From assembly GCA_017795085.1 (NCBI GenBank), contig CP051246.1:434001-498000 (forward strand): DNA of 64,000 nucleotides, in the 5' to 3' direction. Origin of the DNA: Salegentibacter sp. Lineage in GTDB: Bacteria > Bacteroidota > Bacteroidia > Flavobacteriales > Flavobacteriaceae. The translations under genes were made by a program, and so were the position numbers. Of the stretch, positions 25,901 through 33,489 are shown piece by piece. How positions within the stretch are numbered: position 1 is the stretch's first letter; each line of letters begins with the position of its first letter. The notes under the pieces are model-generated. The model made no database searches and was not told the DNA's origin. It saw nothing but the letters and a program-made list of their open reading frames with translations.

Positions 25901-25995
25901 ATCAGCCTGAAATTATTGAAGAAGCCGAAGCCGAGCTTTCCCGAATAAAAGCCGAAGAATCCAAGACCAATTCTTCAATAGAAAATAATAACTAA
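22975..25995 (+). CDS. Large exported tetratricopeptide-repeat protein
   Basis: A 1006-residue protein. A signal peptide (MRFYKALLLPAFVLMSFSAIS) is followed by TPR-type repeats over nearly the whole length: the pattern Y-F-x-x-G-x-Y-x-x-A-x-x-x-F recurs dozens of times (for example ARTYFERI, EAIPYLKEY, NAVSEFNKI, HTAIENFEKAL). It should act in the periplasm as a protein-interaction scaffold. The next gene, 20 bases downstream, encodes a barrel that probably is its outer-membrane partner. The pair resembles flavobacterial units of TPR protein plus TonB-receptor-like barrel. The exact role is not known to me. Confidence 0.85.
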   Translation: MRFYKALLLPAFVLMSFSAISQQSAVYTHELAQFNRALELYNNEQFLASQNLFDEVMDDTEDEKIKGDCAYYIANAAVRLNQPGADKLMERFVTRYPNSTKTNSAYIDVANYYFETGKYNLSRKWYDKVDENSLGRKDRERYYFNSGYTYFKANQYEQARTYFERIRDSQEFGSQAKYYIGYMAYESDDYEEANENFEQVENNDRYTENLSYFQADMNFKLGNFEEAIKLAKEQLQKSNRLEQSELNKIIGESYFNLEEYAEAIPYLKEYRGLRGKWNNTDYYQLGYAYYKQGDFENAVSEFNKIIGGKNDVAQNAYYHLAQSYLNLDRKQQALNAFKNAAEMEFDKEIQKDAFLNYAKLSYEIGNSYESPSQVLINYLETYPASEERDEVEALLIDSFITSKNYEEAMHLLENNRNFSNKQAYQKVAYYYGLELYDEQDYHTAIENFEKALNEPRNSKITAQSTFWKAESEFNINRIDDAIIGYREFSGMSAAQGTPEMENLDYNLGYAYFKKKEYKRAIEYFKNYTANNSHDSSRRNDALLRLGDSYFVNSQYWPAIETYQKALGNRVSNMDYAAFQKALSYGFIDRSETKIEELNKFISTYPRSPYRDDAMYELGNTYVSANNTSQAVQVYNRLINEVSGSSFVPKAMLRQGLIYYNADQGEKALDRLKRVVNDYPNTPEAMQAVSTARMVYVDLGRTSEYANWVKGVDFVEVSDADLDNTTYESAENQYFNDNIERAISGFEEYVRNFPSGLHSIEANYYLAQLYYRQAEKEKSVKHYEFVVNKPSNEYTEQSLARLSEIRLSNKNYKDAVALLERLEKEAESASNVIYAQSNLMKSFDELNQPDRAASYAEKVLDNPEADSRAKTDAQLIVARSAIKNGNQDRAKEAYKEVQKNATGELAAEALYYDAYFKHEGGNFEASNAAVQILAKDFSGYKKWGAKGLLLMAKNFDELEDAYQATYILENLIENFQNQPEIIEEAEAELSRIKAEESKTNSSIENNN

Positions 25996-26015
25996 TAATC
26001 ACTCAATCTAGTAGT

Positions 26016-27743
26016 ATGTATAAAGTTTCATTAAAACGAAGCCTGTTTTTAATCTTGTTTTTACTCAGCGGGATGCTTTTTGCCCAGGACCCACTTGGCA
26101 GTGAAACCGTAACGGTGATTAAGCCTTATAGTCCTGAAGTTGGTGACGCCAATAAAATCAGGGAAAACCCAAGTCGCTCAGATTCTATGGATATGGAGAA
26201 AAAACCTGTGAAATATAGTATTTTTTCAGTGCCGGTTGCTTCAACTTTTACTCCTGAAAAAGGCCGGGCCACAACAGTTGCACGCCGCCGTGCACCAAAA
26301 ACTTATGATAATTATGCCACGCTTGGCTTTGGGAACTATACCAATGCATTGGCTGAATTTTATAGCAATCTGGAAGTGAACCGAAGTGATAATTTCGGAA
26401 TATTTCTTCGACATAATTCTTCACAAGGTGGCATTAAGGACGTAAGGCTGGATGATAAATTTTACGATACAGAACTTAATTTAAGTTATACTTCTCGTAC
26501 CCGAGATTTAGGCTGGAAAACCGAAATAGGAGGGGAGCATCAACTTTTTAACTGGTATGGTGTACCGGAAGAATATATTGATCCTACACAATCGATCAAT
26601 ACTATGGTTGACCCACAACAGAATTACTTTTCGGTTTATGCCGGTGGTGAAATTGAATTGTACGATTCTTTTTTTGATAATGCCGAAGCTTTATTTCGCC
26701 ATACCGGCGATTCTTATAGCTCTGCTGAAAATCACTTCGATGCAACGGGTACATTTGAAGTCAATATTGCAGACGAACTGATTACTACAGATATTTATGC
26801 TGATATTATAAATGGTAGTTTTGAAGAAGGCTATATGGATTCTGAACCAATTGATTATACCTTTATGAATTTTGGGATTAGTCCCAGTTTATTGATTTTA
26901 CGAGATGATCTTAGCCTGAATTTAGGCGTGGCTTTTTTCTATAGCCTGGATGCAGAAAACAGCGATAATAATTTTTATATCTACCCCAGGATTAAGGCCA
27001 GTTATCGTTTGGCCGGTGATTATTTTACCGCCTATGCAGGGGCAGAGGGTGATCTTGAACAAAACACCTACTACAATTTTATTCAGCAAAATCCTTATGT
27101 ATCACCAACTTTGGAAATTTTGCCAACCAGCAAAGATTATAATGCCTATGTGGGTGGAAAAGGAAAACTAAGCAATCATGTGTCTTATAATATAAAGGCT
27201 AGTTATAGTTCAGAAATTAATCGTGCACTTTTCCAAAGAAATGCATTTGCACCTACTTCCAATCCTGAAAATTATGCCTACGGAAATTCTTTTGGGGTGG
27301 TCTATGATGATATGAATACATTTTCCGGTTTTGCTGAAATTGCCGTTGATGTAAATCGTGATTTTACTTTAGCCTTGAACGGAGAAGCTTTATCCTATAG
27401 TACCGATAGCCAGGAAGAAGCCTGGAATCTGCCAAACTTAAAGGCTTCACTTAATGCTGATTATCAAATTACCGAAAAATGGTTTGCCGGTTCAAGCATA
27501 TTTTATGTGGGAGAGCGTAAAGATTTAAATGCAATTGAAAATACTACCGAAGCTGGTACTGTAATTAATTTAGATTCTTATCTTGATTTAAATGCCAATT
27601 TGGGTTACCGGTTTAACGATCAGCTTTCTATTTTTGCAAAAGGAAGTAATTTGCTAAATAATGATTATATGCAATGGACCGATTTTAGGGTACAGGGTAT
27701 TCAGGTTTTGGCAGGTGCGACCTATAAATTTGATTTTGATTAA
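26016..27743 (+). CDS. TonB-receptor-like outer-membrane beta-barrel
   Basis: A 575-residue protein with a signal peptide (FLILFLLSGMLFAQ). After about 70 residues of a linker containing VTVIKPYSPEV the rest is a series of amphipathic strands typical of a TonB-dependent receptor barrel, ending in LAGATYKFDFD with the usual aromatic near the end. It lacks a plug domain of normal size (the N-terminal part before the barrel is only about 70-80 residues), so it is not a classical receptor. It is transcribed with the TPR protein and followed by a terminator. Confidence 0.75.
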   Translation: MYKVSLKRSLFLILFLLSGMLFAQDPLGSETVTVIKPYSPEVGDANKIRENPSRSDSMDMEKKPVKYSIFSVPVASTFTPEKGRATTVARRRAPKTYDNYATLGFGNYTNALAEFYSNLEVNRSDNFGIFLRHNSSQGGIKDVRLDDKFYDTELNLSYTSRTRDLGWKTEIGGEHQLFNWYGVPEEYIDPTQSINTMVDPQQNYFSVYAGGEIELYDSFFDNAEALFRHTGDSYSSAENHFDATGTFEVNIADELITTDIYADIINGSFEEGYMDSEPIDYTFMNFGISPSLLILRDDLSLNLGVAFFYSLDAENSDNNFYIYPRIKASYRLAGDYFTAYAGAEGDLEQNTYYNFIQQNPYVSPTLEILPTSKDYNAYVGGKGKLSNHVSYNIKASYSSEINRALFQRNAFAPTSNPENYAYGNSFGVVYDDMNTFSGFAEIAVDVNRDFTLALNGEALSYSTDSQEEAWNLPNLKASLNADYQITEKWFAGSSIFYVGERKDLNAIENTTEAGTVINLDSYLDLNANLGYRFNDQLSIFAKGSNLLNNDYMQWTDFRVQGIQVLAGATYKFDFD

Positions 27744-27763
27744 AGATAGTGCGATACTTTTTG

Positions 27764-27793
27764 AAAGCACCTCTTTTTGGGGTGCTTTTTTGT
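27764..27793 (+). terminator. Terminator of the TPR-barrel operon
   Basis: AAAGCACC pairs with GGTGCTTT across a short loop, and a T run follows. It lies about 20 bases after the barrel gene stop. Confidence 0.8.
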
Positions 27794-27988
27794 TTACTCC
27801 TGTTTTTGAGTGGGTGTATTTTTACAGAATTTATTGTATTTCATCAATTAATTTTCTCATTCTAAAATAATTATTGTTTTTTTAGTAAGTTGATTACTTA
27901 ACAATAACACAACATTGAAAAGTGAAATTTAACCCTTTTACTAATTAATATTGCATTCAAATTTCAATTAATTTAGCTATAGAAATCA

Positions 27989-29125
27989 ATGGCAAAAGGA
28001 AAAAAGTTTAGAAGATCAGACCGGAGCAGACCTTATTTAAATATCTTGGACTTTCTGGTACAAGAAAGAACCTTCCTGGCAATTGTAATTGTGAGTATTG
28101 TTTTGGCCGGTATTGCTTCCGGTTATCCCCGGGCAGGAATGTGGCTCGGTTTCTTTTTTGCAGCTTATGCAACCGTTGCAAACGACAGTATTCAGTCTTT
28201 AGGAACTTTTATTGAAAGTAATAAAGCTCGAAAATGGTGGATTCTATGGCTATTTGTAGGATCGATTTTTTTGATCACCGTAACCTGGAGCTTTTTTCAT
28301 TATGATGGTGATGTAACCTACCAAAGGCTTTTAAATCCTGATGGCTCTTCAGATTATCCACATCCCGAACGGTTTAGCTTTTGGCAAATTATAGCCCCGT
28401 TGGTGTTGCTTATTCTTACCCGAATGAAAATGCCGGTTTCTACCACTTTCCTGATTTTAAGTGTTTTTAGTGCTGATACTTCGGGAATTACCTCGGTAGT
28501 ATGGAAAAGTTGGAGCGGTTATATTTTAGCCTTTATCCTTTCTTTCCTGGTTTGGTATTTTTCTTATAATATGATAAAAAAATACTTTAAAAGTCGAATT
28601 GCGCATGGTGGTTGGACTGCAGTACAATGGATAGTCAGTGGTAGTCTTTGGGCAGTTTGGGTTATGCAGGACGGTGCGAATATAGCCGTATATTTACCTC
28701 GTCAGCAAACCGGTGTTGAATTTATAGTTTTTGCCCTTACTATTTTCCTTGGATTGGGGATTTTATTTTATCTCCGTGGAGATCGTATCCAGGAAGTAGT
28801 TAGTAAAAAAGCCCGAATTTCAGATATCAGGGCAGCTACCCTTGTTGATTTAACCTATGTAATCCTGCTGATTTATAAACTTACAATAAGTACGGTGCCA
28901 ATGAGTACTACCTGGGTTTTCCTTGGTATTATTGGCGGACGGGAAATAGCCATAAGCCTTGCCAGAAATAAAAAAGGAAAAAAGCACCGCAGAAAAGCCG
29001 GAAATATGATATTTAGGGATTTTGCCTATGCCATGATAGGTTTGTTTATCTCTATTGCCCTGGCTACAGCCGCTAATCCTGATATTCGAATGGAACTTAG
29101 CCAAGTCATCTCTGATTGGTTTTAA
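27989..29125 (+). CDS. PiT-type (Pho4 superfamily) permease-like membrane protein
   Basis: A 378-residue polytopic protein with about ten hydrophobic segments. Two inverted-repeat signatures of inorganic phosphate transporters are recognisable: ATVANDSIQSLGTFI in the first half (GANDVANAFG-like) and VMQDGANIAVYLPR in the second; each is followed later by a PVSTT / VPMSTTWVFLG motif. The family carries phosphate with protons or sodium. The signatures deviate enough (NDSIQS in place of NDVANA) that a different anion is possible. The N-terminal tail is basic. It is monocistronic with a strong terminator. Confidence 0.75.
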   Translation: MAKGKKFRRSDRSRPYLNILDFLVQERTFLAIVIVSIVLAGIASGYPRAGMWLGFFFAAYATVANDSIQSLGTFIESNKARKWWILWLFVGSIFLITVTWSFFHYDGDVTYQRLLNPDGSSDYPHPERFSFWQIIAPLVLLILTRMKMPVSTTFLILSVFSADTSGITSVVWKSWSGYILAFILSFLVWYFSYNMIKKYFKSRIAHGGWTAVQWIVSGSLWAVWVMQDGANIAVYLPRQQTGVEFIVFALTIFLGLGILFYLRGDRIQEVVSKKARISDIRAATLVDLTYVILLIYKLTISTVPMSTTWVFLGIIGGREIAISLARNKKGKKHRRKAGNMIFRDFAYAMIGLFISIALATAANPDIRMELSQVISDWF

Positions 29126-29143
29126 TGGAATAACGACAAAATA

Positions 29144-29178
29144 AAAAAGGCTGCGGAACAGAGTTCCGCAGCCTTTTT
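29144..29178. terminator. Bidirectional terminator between the PiT-like gene and fabD
   Basis: AAAAAGGCTGCGGAAC, loop AGA and GTTCCGCAGCCTTTTT form a perfect stem with A and T tracts on both sides, so it can stop transcription of the convergent genes on either strand. Confidence 0.9.
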
Positions 29179-29242
29179 CTTTTAGGTTTATTCTTTGTTA
29201 GATCAAGAACCTCAATACAAGCCCAAGCCTTAAATAGAGGAA

Positions 29243-30124
29243 TTAAATTCCGGCAGAAGCCGTGTCCATTTGGCGATTTATCTTTTTGACCAGGCCTTGC
29301 AGAACTTTTCCGGGGCCAACTTCAGTAAAGTTTGAGGCTCCGTCTTTAATCATATTTTCAACACTTTGGGACCATTTTACCGGTGCAGTAAGTTGAAATA
29401 CCAAATTCTTTTTTATTTCATCGGGATCGGTTACCGCAAAAGTGCTTACATTTTGATAAACAGGGCATATCGGTTTGTTAAAAGTCATATTTTCAATAGC
29501 TGCGGCAAGTTCTTTCCTGGCCGGTTCCATAAGTGGTGAGTGAAATGCGCCGCCTACAGGTAGGAGCATGGCCCGTTTTGCACCTCGCTCTTTTAAAGCT
29601 TCGCAAGCCTTTTCAACCGCGCTTACTTCTCCTGAAATTACTAATTGTCCGGGGCAATTATAATTAGCGGCAACAACTACTCCGTCAATTTCAGCACAAA
29701 CTGCTTCAACAACTTCGTTTTCAAGACCTAGAACAGCAGCCATAGTTGATGGCTGAAGTTCACAGGCTTCCTGCATCGCTAATGCCCGTTTAGATACTAA
29801 TTGCAAGCCCTCTTCAAAACTCAGGGTTTTATTGGCAACTAAAGCTGAAAATTCCCCAAGCGAATGCCCGGCAACCATTTCAGGTTTGAAATCATCACCT
29901 AAAACTTTACTTAGTATCACAGAGTGTAGAAAAACAGCCGGTTGCGTCACTTTGGTTTGTTTCAAATCTTCAGCACTGCCTTCAAACATTACATCGGTAA
30001 TAGGAAAACCTAAAATACTATTAGCCTGATTAAATAATTTTTGAGCTTCGGCCGATTTTTCAAAGAGGTCAAGTCCCATTCCCGGGAATTGTGCTCCCTG
30101 ACCGGGAAAAATATATGCTTTCAT
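29243..30124 (-). CDS. fabD: Malonyl-CoA:ACP transacylase
   Basis: A 293-residue enzyme that loads malonyl groups onto acyl carrier protein for fatty acid synthesis. It has the N-terminal GQGAQFPGMG loop, the nucleophile elbow GHSLGE (serine near residue 92), the conserved arginine region LVSKRALAMQEA and the GAFHSPLM histidine motif. All catalytic residues are present and the length is normal. No other fab gene is adjacent. Confidence 0.95.
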   Translation of the reverse strand: MKAYIFPGQGAQFPGMGLDLFEKSAEAQKLFNQANSILGFPITDVMFEGSAEDLKQTKVTQPAVFLHSVILSKVLGDDFKPEMVAGHSLGEFSALVANKTLSFEEGLQLVSKRALAMQEACELQPSTMAAVLGLENEVVEAVCAEIDGVVVAANYNCPGQLVISGEVSAVEKACEALKERGAKRAMLLPVGGAFHSPLMEPARKELAAAIENMTFNKPICPVYQNVSTFAVTDPDEIKKNLVFQLTAPVKWSQSVENMIKDGASNFTEVGPGKVLQGLVKKINRQMDTASAGI

Positions 30125-30249
30125 TTTTATAAGTTTTCTGTACTTTATAGGGGCTAAAATAGAAAAATAAAAAAAGATTGTCTAAAAAATAACTACTACT
30201 TGCCAGGATGCTTTATAAGTAGTGCAATAGTCGGATTGAAATTTAATAA

Positions 30250-30545
30250 TCATATCGGGATTGATGCTTCTATATTAAATATATTATACCCCATAAACTC
30301 TGCCAACTTGTAGAATTCAATCGCGACAAAGCAATTTTTAAAGTATAATTTAAAGAACTTCCAGACTGGAGCAATTGTTGATTTGAAATCATCAATCCTT
30401 ATGGTGTATGTCTTCTTCACTTTTCCTTTATTTGTTAGTACTACAGCCGTTATTGCTTTCTTTTTTCTCCCAGAACAAATTCGTCAATGTGGATCGTTTT
30501 ACCCATTGAGAGGTGGTGCTCTCCATGGCTTTCCTATAGCTTGTG
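30250..30545 (-). pseudogene. Remnant of an IS1595-type (ISXO2-like) transposase
   Basis: Three pieces in different frames on the minus strand match the ISXO2 transposase pattern in the right order: KAMESTTS, then MGKTIHIDEFVLGEK (the VDEF catalytic aspartate block), then KKAITAVVLTNKGKVKKTY followed by TIRIDDFKS. The usual glycine-rich stretch after VDEFVLGG is missing, and at least two frameshifts separate the pieces; the frame ends at a stop at 30250. It cannot encode an active enzyme. It lies directly before the mannoside locus and may mark an old insertion boundary. Terminal inverted repeats could not be identified. Confidence 0.7.
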
Positions 30546-30665
30546 CATCGGAGAGAACTTTAGAAAATCCTGATCCTTGAAATATTCATATAATTACTGA
30601 TTTTATTGACTCTAAAGATCTACTTCTAAAATATTAATATTTGTTTTTTATTTATATATTAGCAT

Positions 30666-30680
30666 CTTGTCTGTACAAAG
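30666..30680. promoter_or_regulatory. Candidate GntR operator upstream of the mannoside locus
   Basis: CTTGTCTGTACAAAG is an imperfect dyad with arms CTTGT / ACAAAG. Its TTGT-N4-ACAA core is the usual form for GntR/HutC regulators. It lies 19 bases before the start of the gntR gene, so it could mediate autoregulation of the operon. Confidence 0.5.
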
Positions 30681-30698
30681 GAACATAAAAGAATACAT

Positions 30699-31421
30699 TT
30701 GGAATTAAAAGTTGACCATAAAAGCCCTATTCCTTTACACCGACAGGTGGAGGAACTCCTGAGATCTTTAATTGAGATCCCTGAATTCAAAAATGGAGCT
30801 TTTCTACCTCAGGAAGTTGAACTTGCTAAGCGATTGGGGGTTTCAAGAAACACCGTTAGGCAGGCCGCTAATAAACTTCATAATGAGGGATTAATCGTAA
30901 GAAAGAAAGGTGTAGGAACTAAGGTTTCGTCTAATAATATTACTACTAATTTAGGTGAATGGCATAGTTTTACACAAGAGATGAATTCAAAGGGAATACC
31001 TTTTAAGAATTTAAGGCTTAATGTGGAGTGGGTCTTGGTTGATGAAATAATTGCTAATTTTCTTAATGTAGATACTTCAACGAAGATTCTTAAATTATCT
31101 AGATTAAAAGGAAGTGATAAGCCTCTTGTGTATTTTGAGAGCTATTTTCAACCCAGAATTGGTCTAACAGGAAAGGAAGATTTCCAACGGCCACTTTATG
31201 AAATATTGGAAGATGATTATCACTCTGTTCCGGCGGTATCCAAGGAAAAAATAAAAGCAGGGAGAGCTTCTAAATTTGCGGAAATTTTAGAGATTGATAA
31301 AAATGACCCTATTTTAATTCGAGAAAGATTTGTTTCTGATCCTGGAGATCGTCCTCTTGAATATAATATAGGTTATTATAGAAATGATAAATTTACTTAT
31401 TCAATAGAAATTAGAAGATAA
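30699..31421 (+). CDS. GntR-family (HutC/UTRA) transcriptional regulator
   Basis: A 240-residue regulator. The N-terminal winged helix is clear (PLHRQVEELLRSLI, then LAKRLGVSRNTVRQAANKLH with the wing KKGVGTKVS), and the C-terminal part has the UTRA ligand-binding fold pattern (LSRLKGSDKPLVYFESYF and PLEYNIGYYRNDKF). I place the start at a TTG, since no ATG is in frame nearby; the sequence MELKVDHKSPIPLHRQ that follows is typical of the family. The effector is probably a sugar phosphate such as mannose-6-phosphate, which is inferred from the neighbours. The stop overlaps the ROK gene start (TAATG). Confidence 0.85.
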   Translation: MELKVDHKSPIPLHRQVEELLRSLIEIPEFKNGAFLPQEVELAKRLGVSRNTVRQAANKLHNEGLIVRKKGVGTKVSSNNITTNLGEWHSFTQEMNSKGIPFKNLRLNVEWVLVDEIIANFLNVDTSTKILKLSRLKGSDKPLVYFESYFQPRIGLTGKEDFQRPLYEILEDDYHSVPAVSKEKIKAGRASKFAEILEIDKNDPILIRERFVSDPGDRPLEYNIGYYRNDKFTYSIEIRR

Positions 31422-32329
31422 TGTATAGTATTGGAGTAGACATTGGGGGTAGTCACATTACTTGTTGTATGTATGAACATTCCAACAAATATTTAAATGA
31501 AAAAACTTTGGTTTACCGTAAAGTGAACACCAAAGGGTCAAAAGAAGAGATTCTTAAAACATGGGTTTGTGCAATTTCGAAAACGATTGAGCTTTCTGGA
31601 GTCTCAATTAAAGGGATTGGAATAGCAATGCCGGGGCCGTTTGACTATTTTGAAGGAATAAGCTTAATATCAAACGTAGATAAGTTTGAGTCTTTGTATG
31701 AGGTAAACATTAGGAAGGAATTGTCAAAAGACTTAAGTATTAACCCATCTGAGATTCGTTTTATTAATGATGCTACAGCATTTTCAATTACAGAAGCTCT
31801 TATAGGAAATGCAACTAATTATCAACGTTTAATAGCAATTACCCTTGGAACAGGCTTTGGTTCTTCTTTTTTAATAAATGGCCAACCCGTAATCGAAGCA
31901 GACAATGTGCCAAAAGGAGGTTTTTTATACGATAAAATGTACCAAGGCCAGTTAGCTGATGACGTTTTTTCAACTCGAGGTATTATAAAGAAATATAAGG
32001 AATTGTCTGGGAGAGAAGTCGGAAACGTAAGGGAGTTATGTGAGAATATTGAAAAAGATGAAAAGGCAGTACAGGTATTTCAATGGTTTGGAAATGAGTT
32101 AGGGAATTTTTTAAAACTTTACGTAACAGATTTTCAAGGTGGTATTGTAGTTATAGGCGGTAATATAGCTAAAGCCTTTACTTATTTTGAAAAGCAGCTT
32201 AAACTGCAATTGCCAGCGGTTAAGGTTTGCGTTTCTGATTTTGGCGAGGAAGCGGCTATTATAGGAAGTGCACTGCTTTTGGATGATGCTTATTATGATA
32301 AATTGAAACCAACACTAAAATTAATGTAA
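31421..32329 (+). CDS. ROK-family sugar kinase, zinc motif absent
   Basis: A 302-residue ASKHA kinase. The N-terminal GVDIGGSH phosphate loop, the FINDATAFSITEA segment and ITLGTGFGSSF are all typical of the ROK family. The zinc-binding motif (His, then CxCGxxGC) that most bacterial ROK kinases have after the GTGFG region is missing; the equivalent part reads PKGGFLYDKMYQGQ. It therefore belongs to the zinc-less branch. In this locus it is the only candidate to phosphorylate imported mannose at the 6-position, the substrate of the isomerase four genes later. The function as a mannokinase is an inference. Confidence 0.8.
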   Translation: MYSIGVDIGGSHITCCMYEHSNKYLNEKTLVYRKVNTKGSKEEILKTWVCAISKTIELSGVSIKGIGIAMPGPFDYFEGISLISNVDKFESLYEVNIRKELSKDLSINPSEIRFINDATAFSITEALIGNATNYQRLIAITLGTGFGSSFLINGQPVIEADNVPKGGFLYDKMYQGQLADDVFSTRGIIKKYKELSGREVGNVRELCENIEKDEKAVQVFQWFGNELGNFLKLYVTDFQGGIVVIGGNIAKAFTYFEKQLKLQLPAVKVCVSDFGEEAAIIGSALLLDDAYYDKLKPTLKLM

Positions 32330-32336
32330 CCTTCTT

Positions 32337-33485
32337 ATGGCGAAGCAAAAAATCAGCAAAATAGCACCGGTTTTAATGTCCTATATTGTCATGGGGTTTG
32401 TAGATATTGTGGGGGTTTCTACCGGCTATGCGCAAAGAGACTTTGATCTTTCTCCAGAATTAGCCCAGCTCATTCCATCTATGGTTTTTATATGGTTTTT
32501 CCTCCTTTCGATTCCTGTAGGGATATTTCAAAATAATTTCGGAAAAAGAAAAATACTTTTAATAGGGGTTTTTACAACTGCTTTAGGGATGTTTATTCCT
32601 TTTGTGCATTATACCTATCCTACTTTATTATTATGCTTTCTTTTGTTAGGAATTGGTAATACTATTATACAGGTTTCTTCAAACCCATTACTTCAAGATG
32701 TAGTAAATAGGGATAAATTTTCCAGTTTTATGAGCCTGTCTCAATTTATTAAGGCAATCAGTTCCTTAGTAGGGCCTCTTATTGTAACTTTTATGGTTGC
32801 TTCCTATGGAGATTGGAAGTTTGTGTTTCTTATATACGGTTTTATTTCAATTTTTTCTGGAACCTGGTTGGCTCTAACCGGTATTGATGAAACTCAATCT
32901 TCATTTAAAGCCTCTTTTAAAACAAGCTTAAGCCTTCTTAAAAGCCCGTTTGTAGCATTTATGGTGGTAGCAATTTTTTTGATTGTTGGTCTCGATGTGG
33001 GAATGAATACCAGTATACAAAATTTATTAGTACAAAAATTTGACGTGGAATTGGAAAGGGCGTCTTTAGGGATAAGCGTTTACTTTTTTGCTTTAATGAT
33101 AAGTCGTTTTGTAGGGGCTTTAATCCTGGCGAAAGTTAATAACCTTAAGTTTCTCTATTGGACTGCAATTATTACAGTGATTTGTATAGCTCTTTTAATT
33201 GTTGCGCCGAGTTCATTGATCGCCATGGTGCTAATATTTTTAATAGGACTTAGTTCCGGAAATCTTTTTCCACTTGTTTTTTCTTTAACTATAGATAAGC
33301 TTCCCGAGCGCGCTAATGAAATTTCAGGCTTGATGATTATGGCTGTTGTAGGCGGGGCGGTAATACCTCCTTTTATGGGGCTGGTTAACAGGATGGCCGG
33401 GGTTTCTATTAGTTTTATTGTGCTTTTACTTTGTGCTATATATGTTTATTTCACCTATCATTTATTTAAAAAATTTAAAAATTAG
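32337..33485 (+). CDS. MFS sugar transporter
   Basis: A 382-residue major-facilitator protein with twelve hydrophobic helices. The first helix contains APVLMSYIVMGFVDIVG, helix 2-3 has the FGKRKILL loop, and helix 4 region LLLGIGNTIIQVSSNPLL has the SNPLL-type motif of FucP/GlcP-like sugar:proton symporters. It should import a monosaccharide, most likely mannose, across the inner membrane. It is 8 bases after the ROK gene, and the first GH92 gene begins 5 bases after its stop. Confidence 0.87.
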   Translation: MAKQKISKIAPVLMSYIVMGFVDIVGVSTGYAQRDFDLSPELAQLIPSMVFIWFFLLSIPVGIFQNNFGKRKILLIGVFTTALGMFIPFVHYTYPTLLLCFLLLGIGNTIIQVSSNPLLQDVVNRDKFSSFMSLSQFIKAISSLVGPLIVTFMVASYGDWKFVFLIYGFISIFSGTWLALTGIDETQSSFKASFKTSLSLLKSPFVAFMVVAIFLIVGLDVGMNTSIQNLLVQKFDVELERASLGISVYFFALMISRFVGALILAKVNNLKFLYWTAIITVICIALLIVAPSSLIAMVLIFLIGLSSGNLFPLVFSLTIDKLPERANEISGLMIMAVVGGAVIPPFMGLVNRMAGVSISFIVLLLCAIYVYFTYHLFKKFKN

Positions 33486-33489
33486 AAGC

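Noticed and set aside
30383..30580. Plus-strand frame of 65 codons near the mannoside locus
   Set aside because: It is antisense to the IS1595-type transposase fragments, which match the family in the right order on the minus strand.
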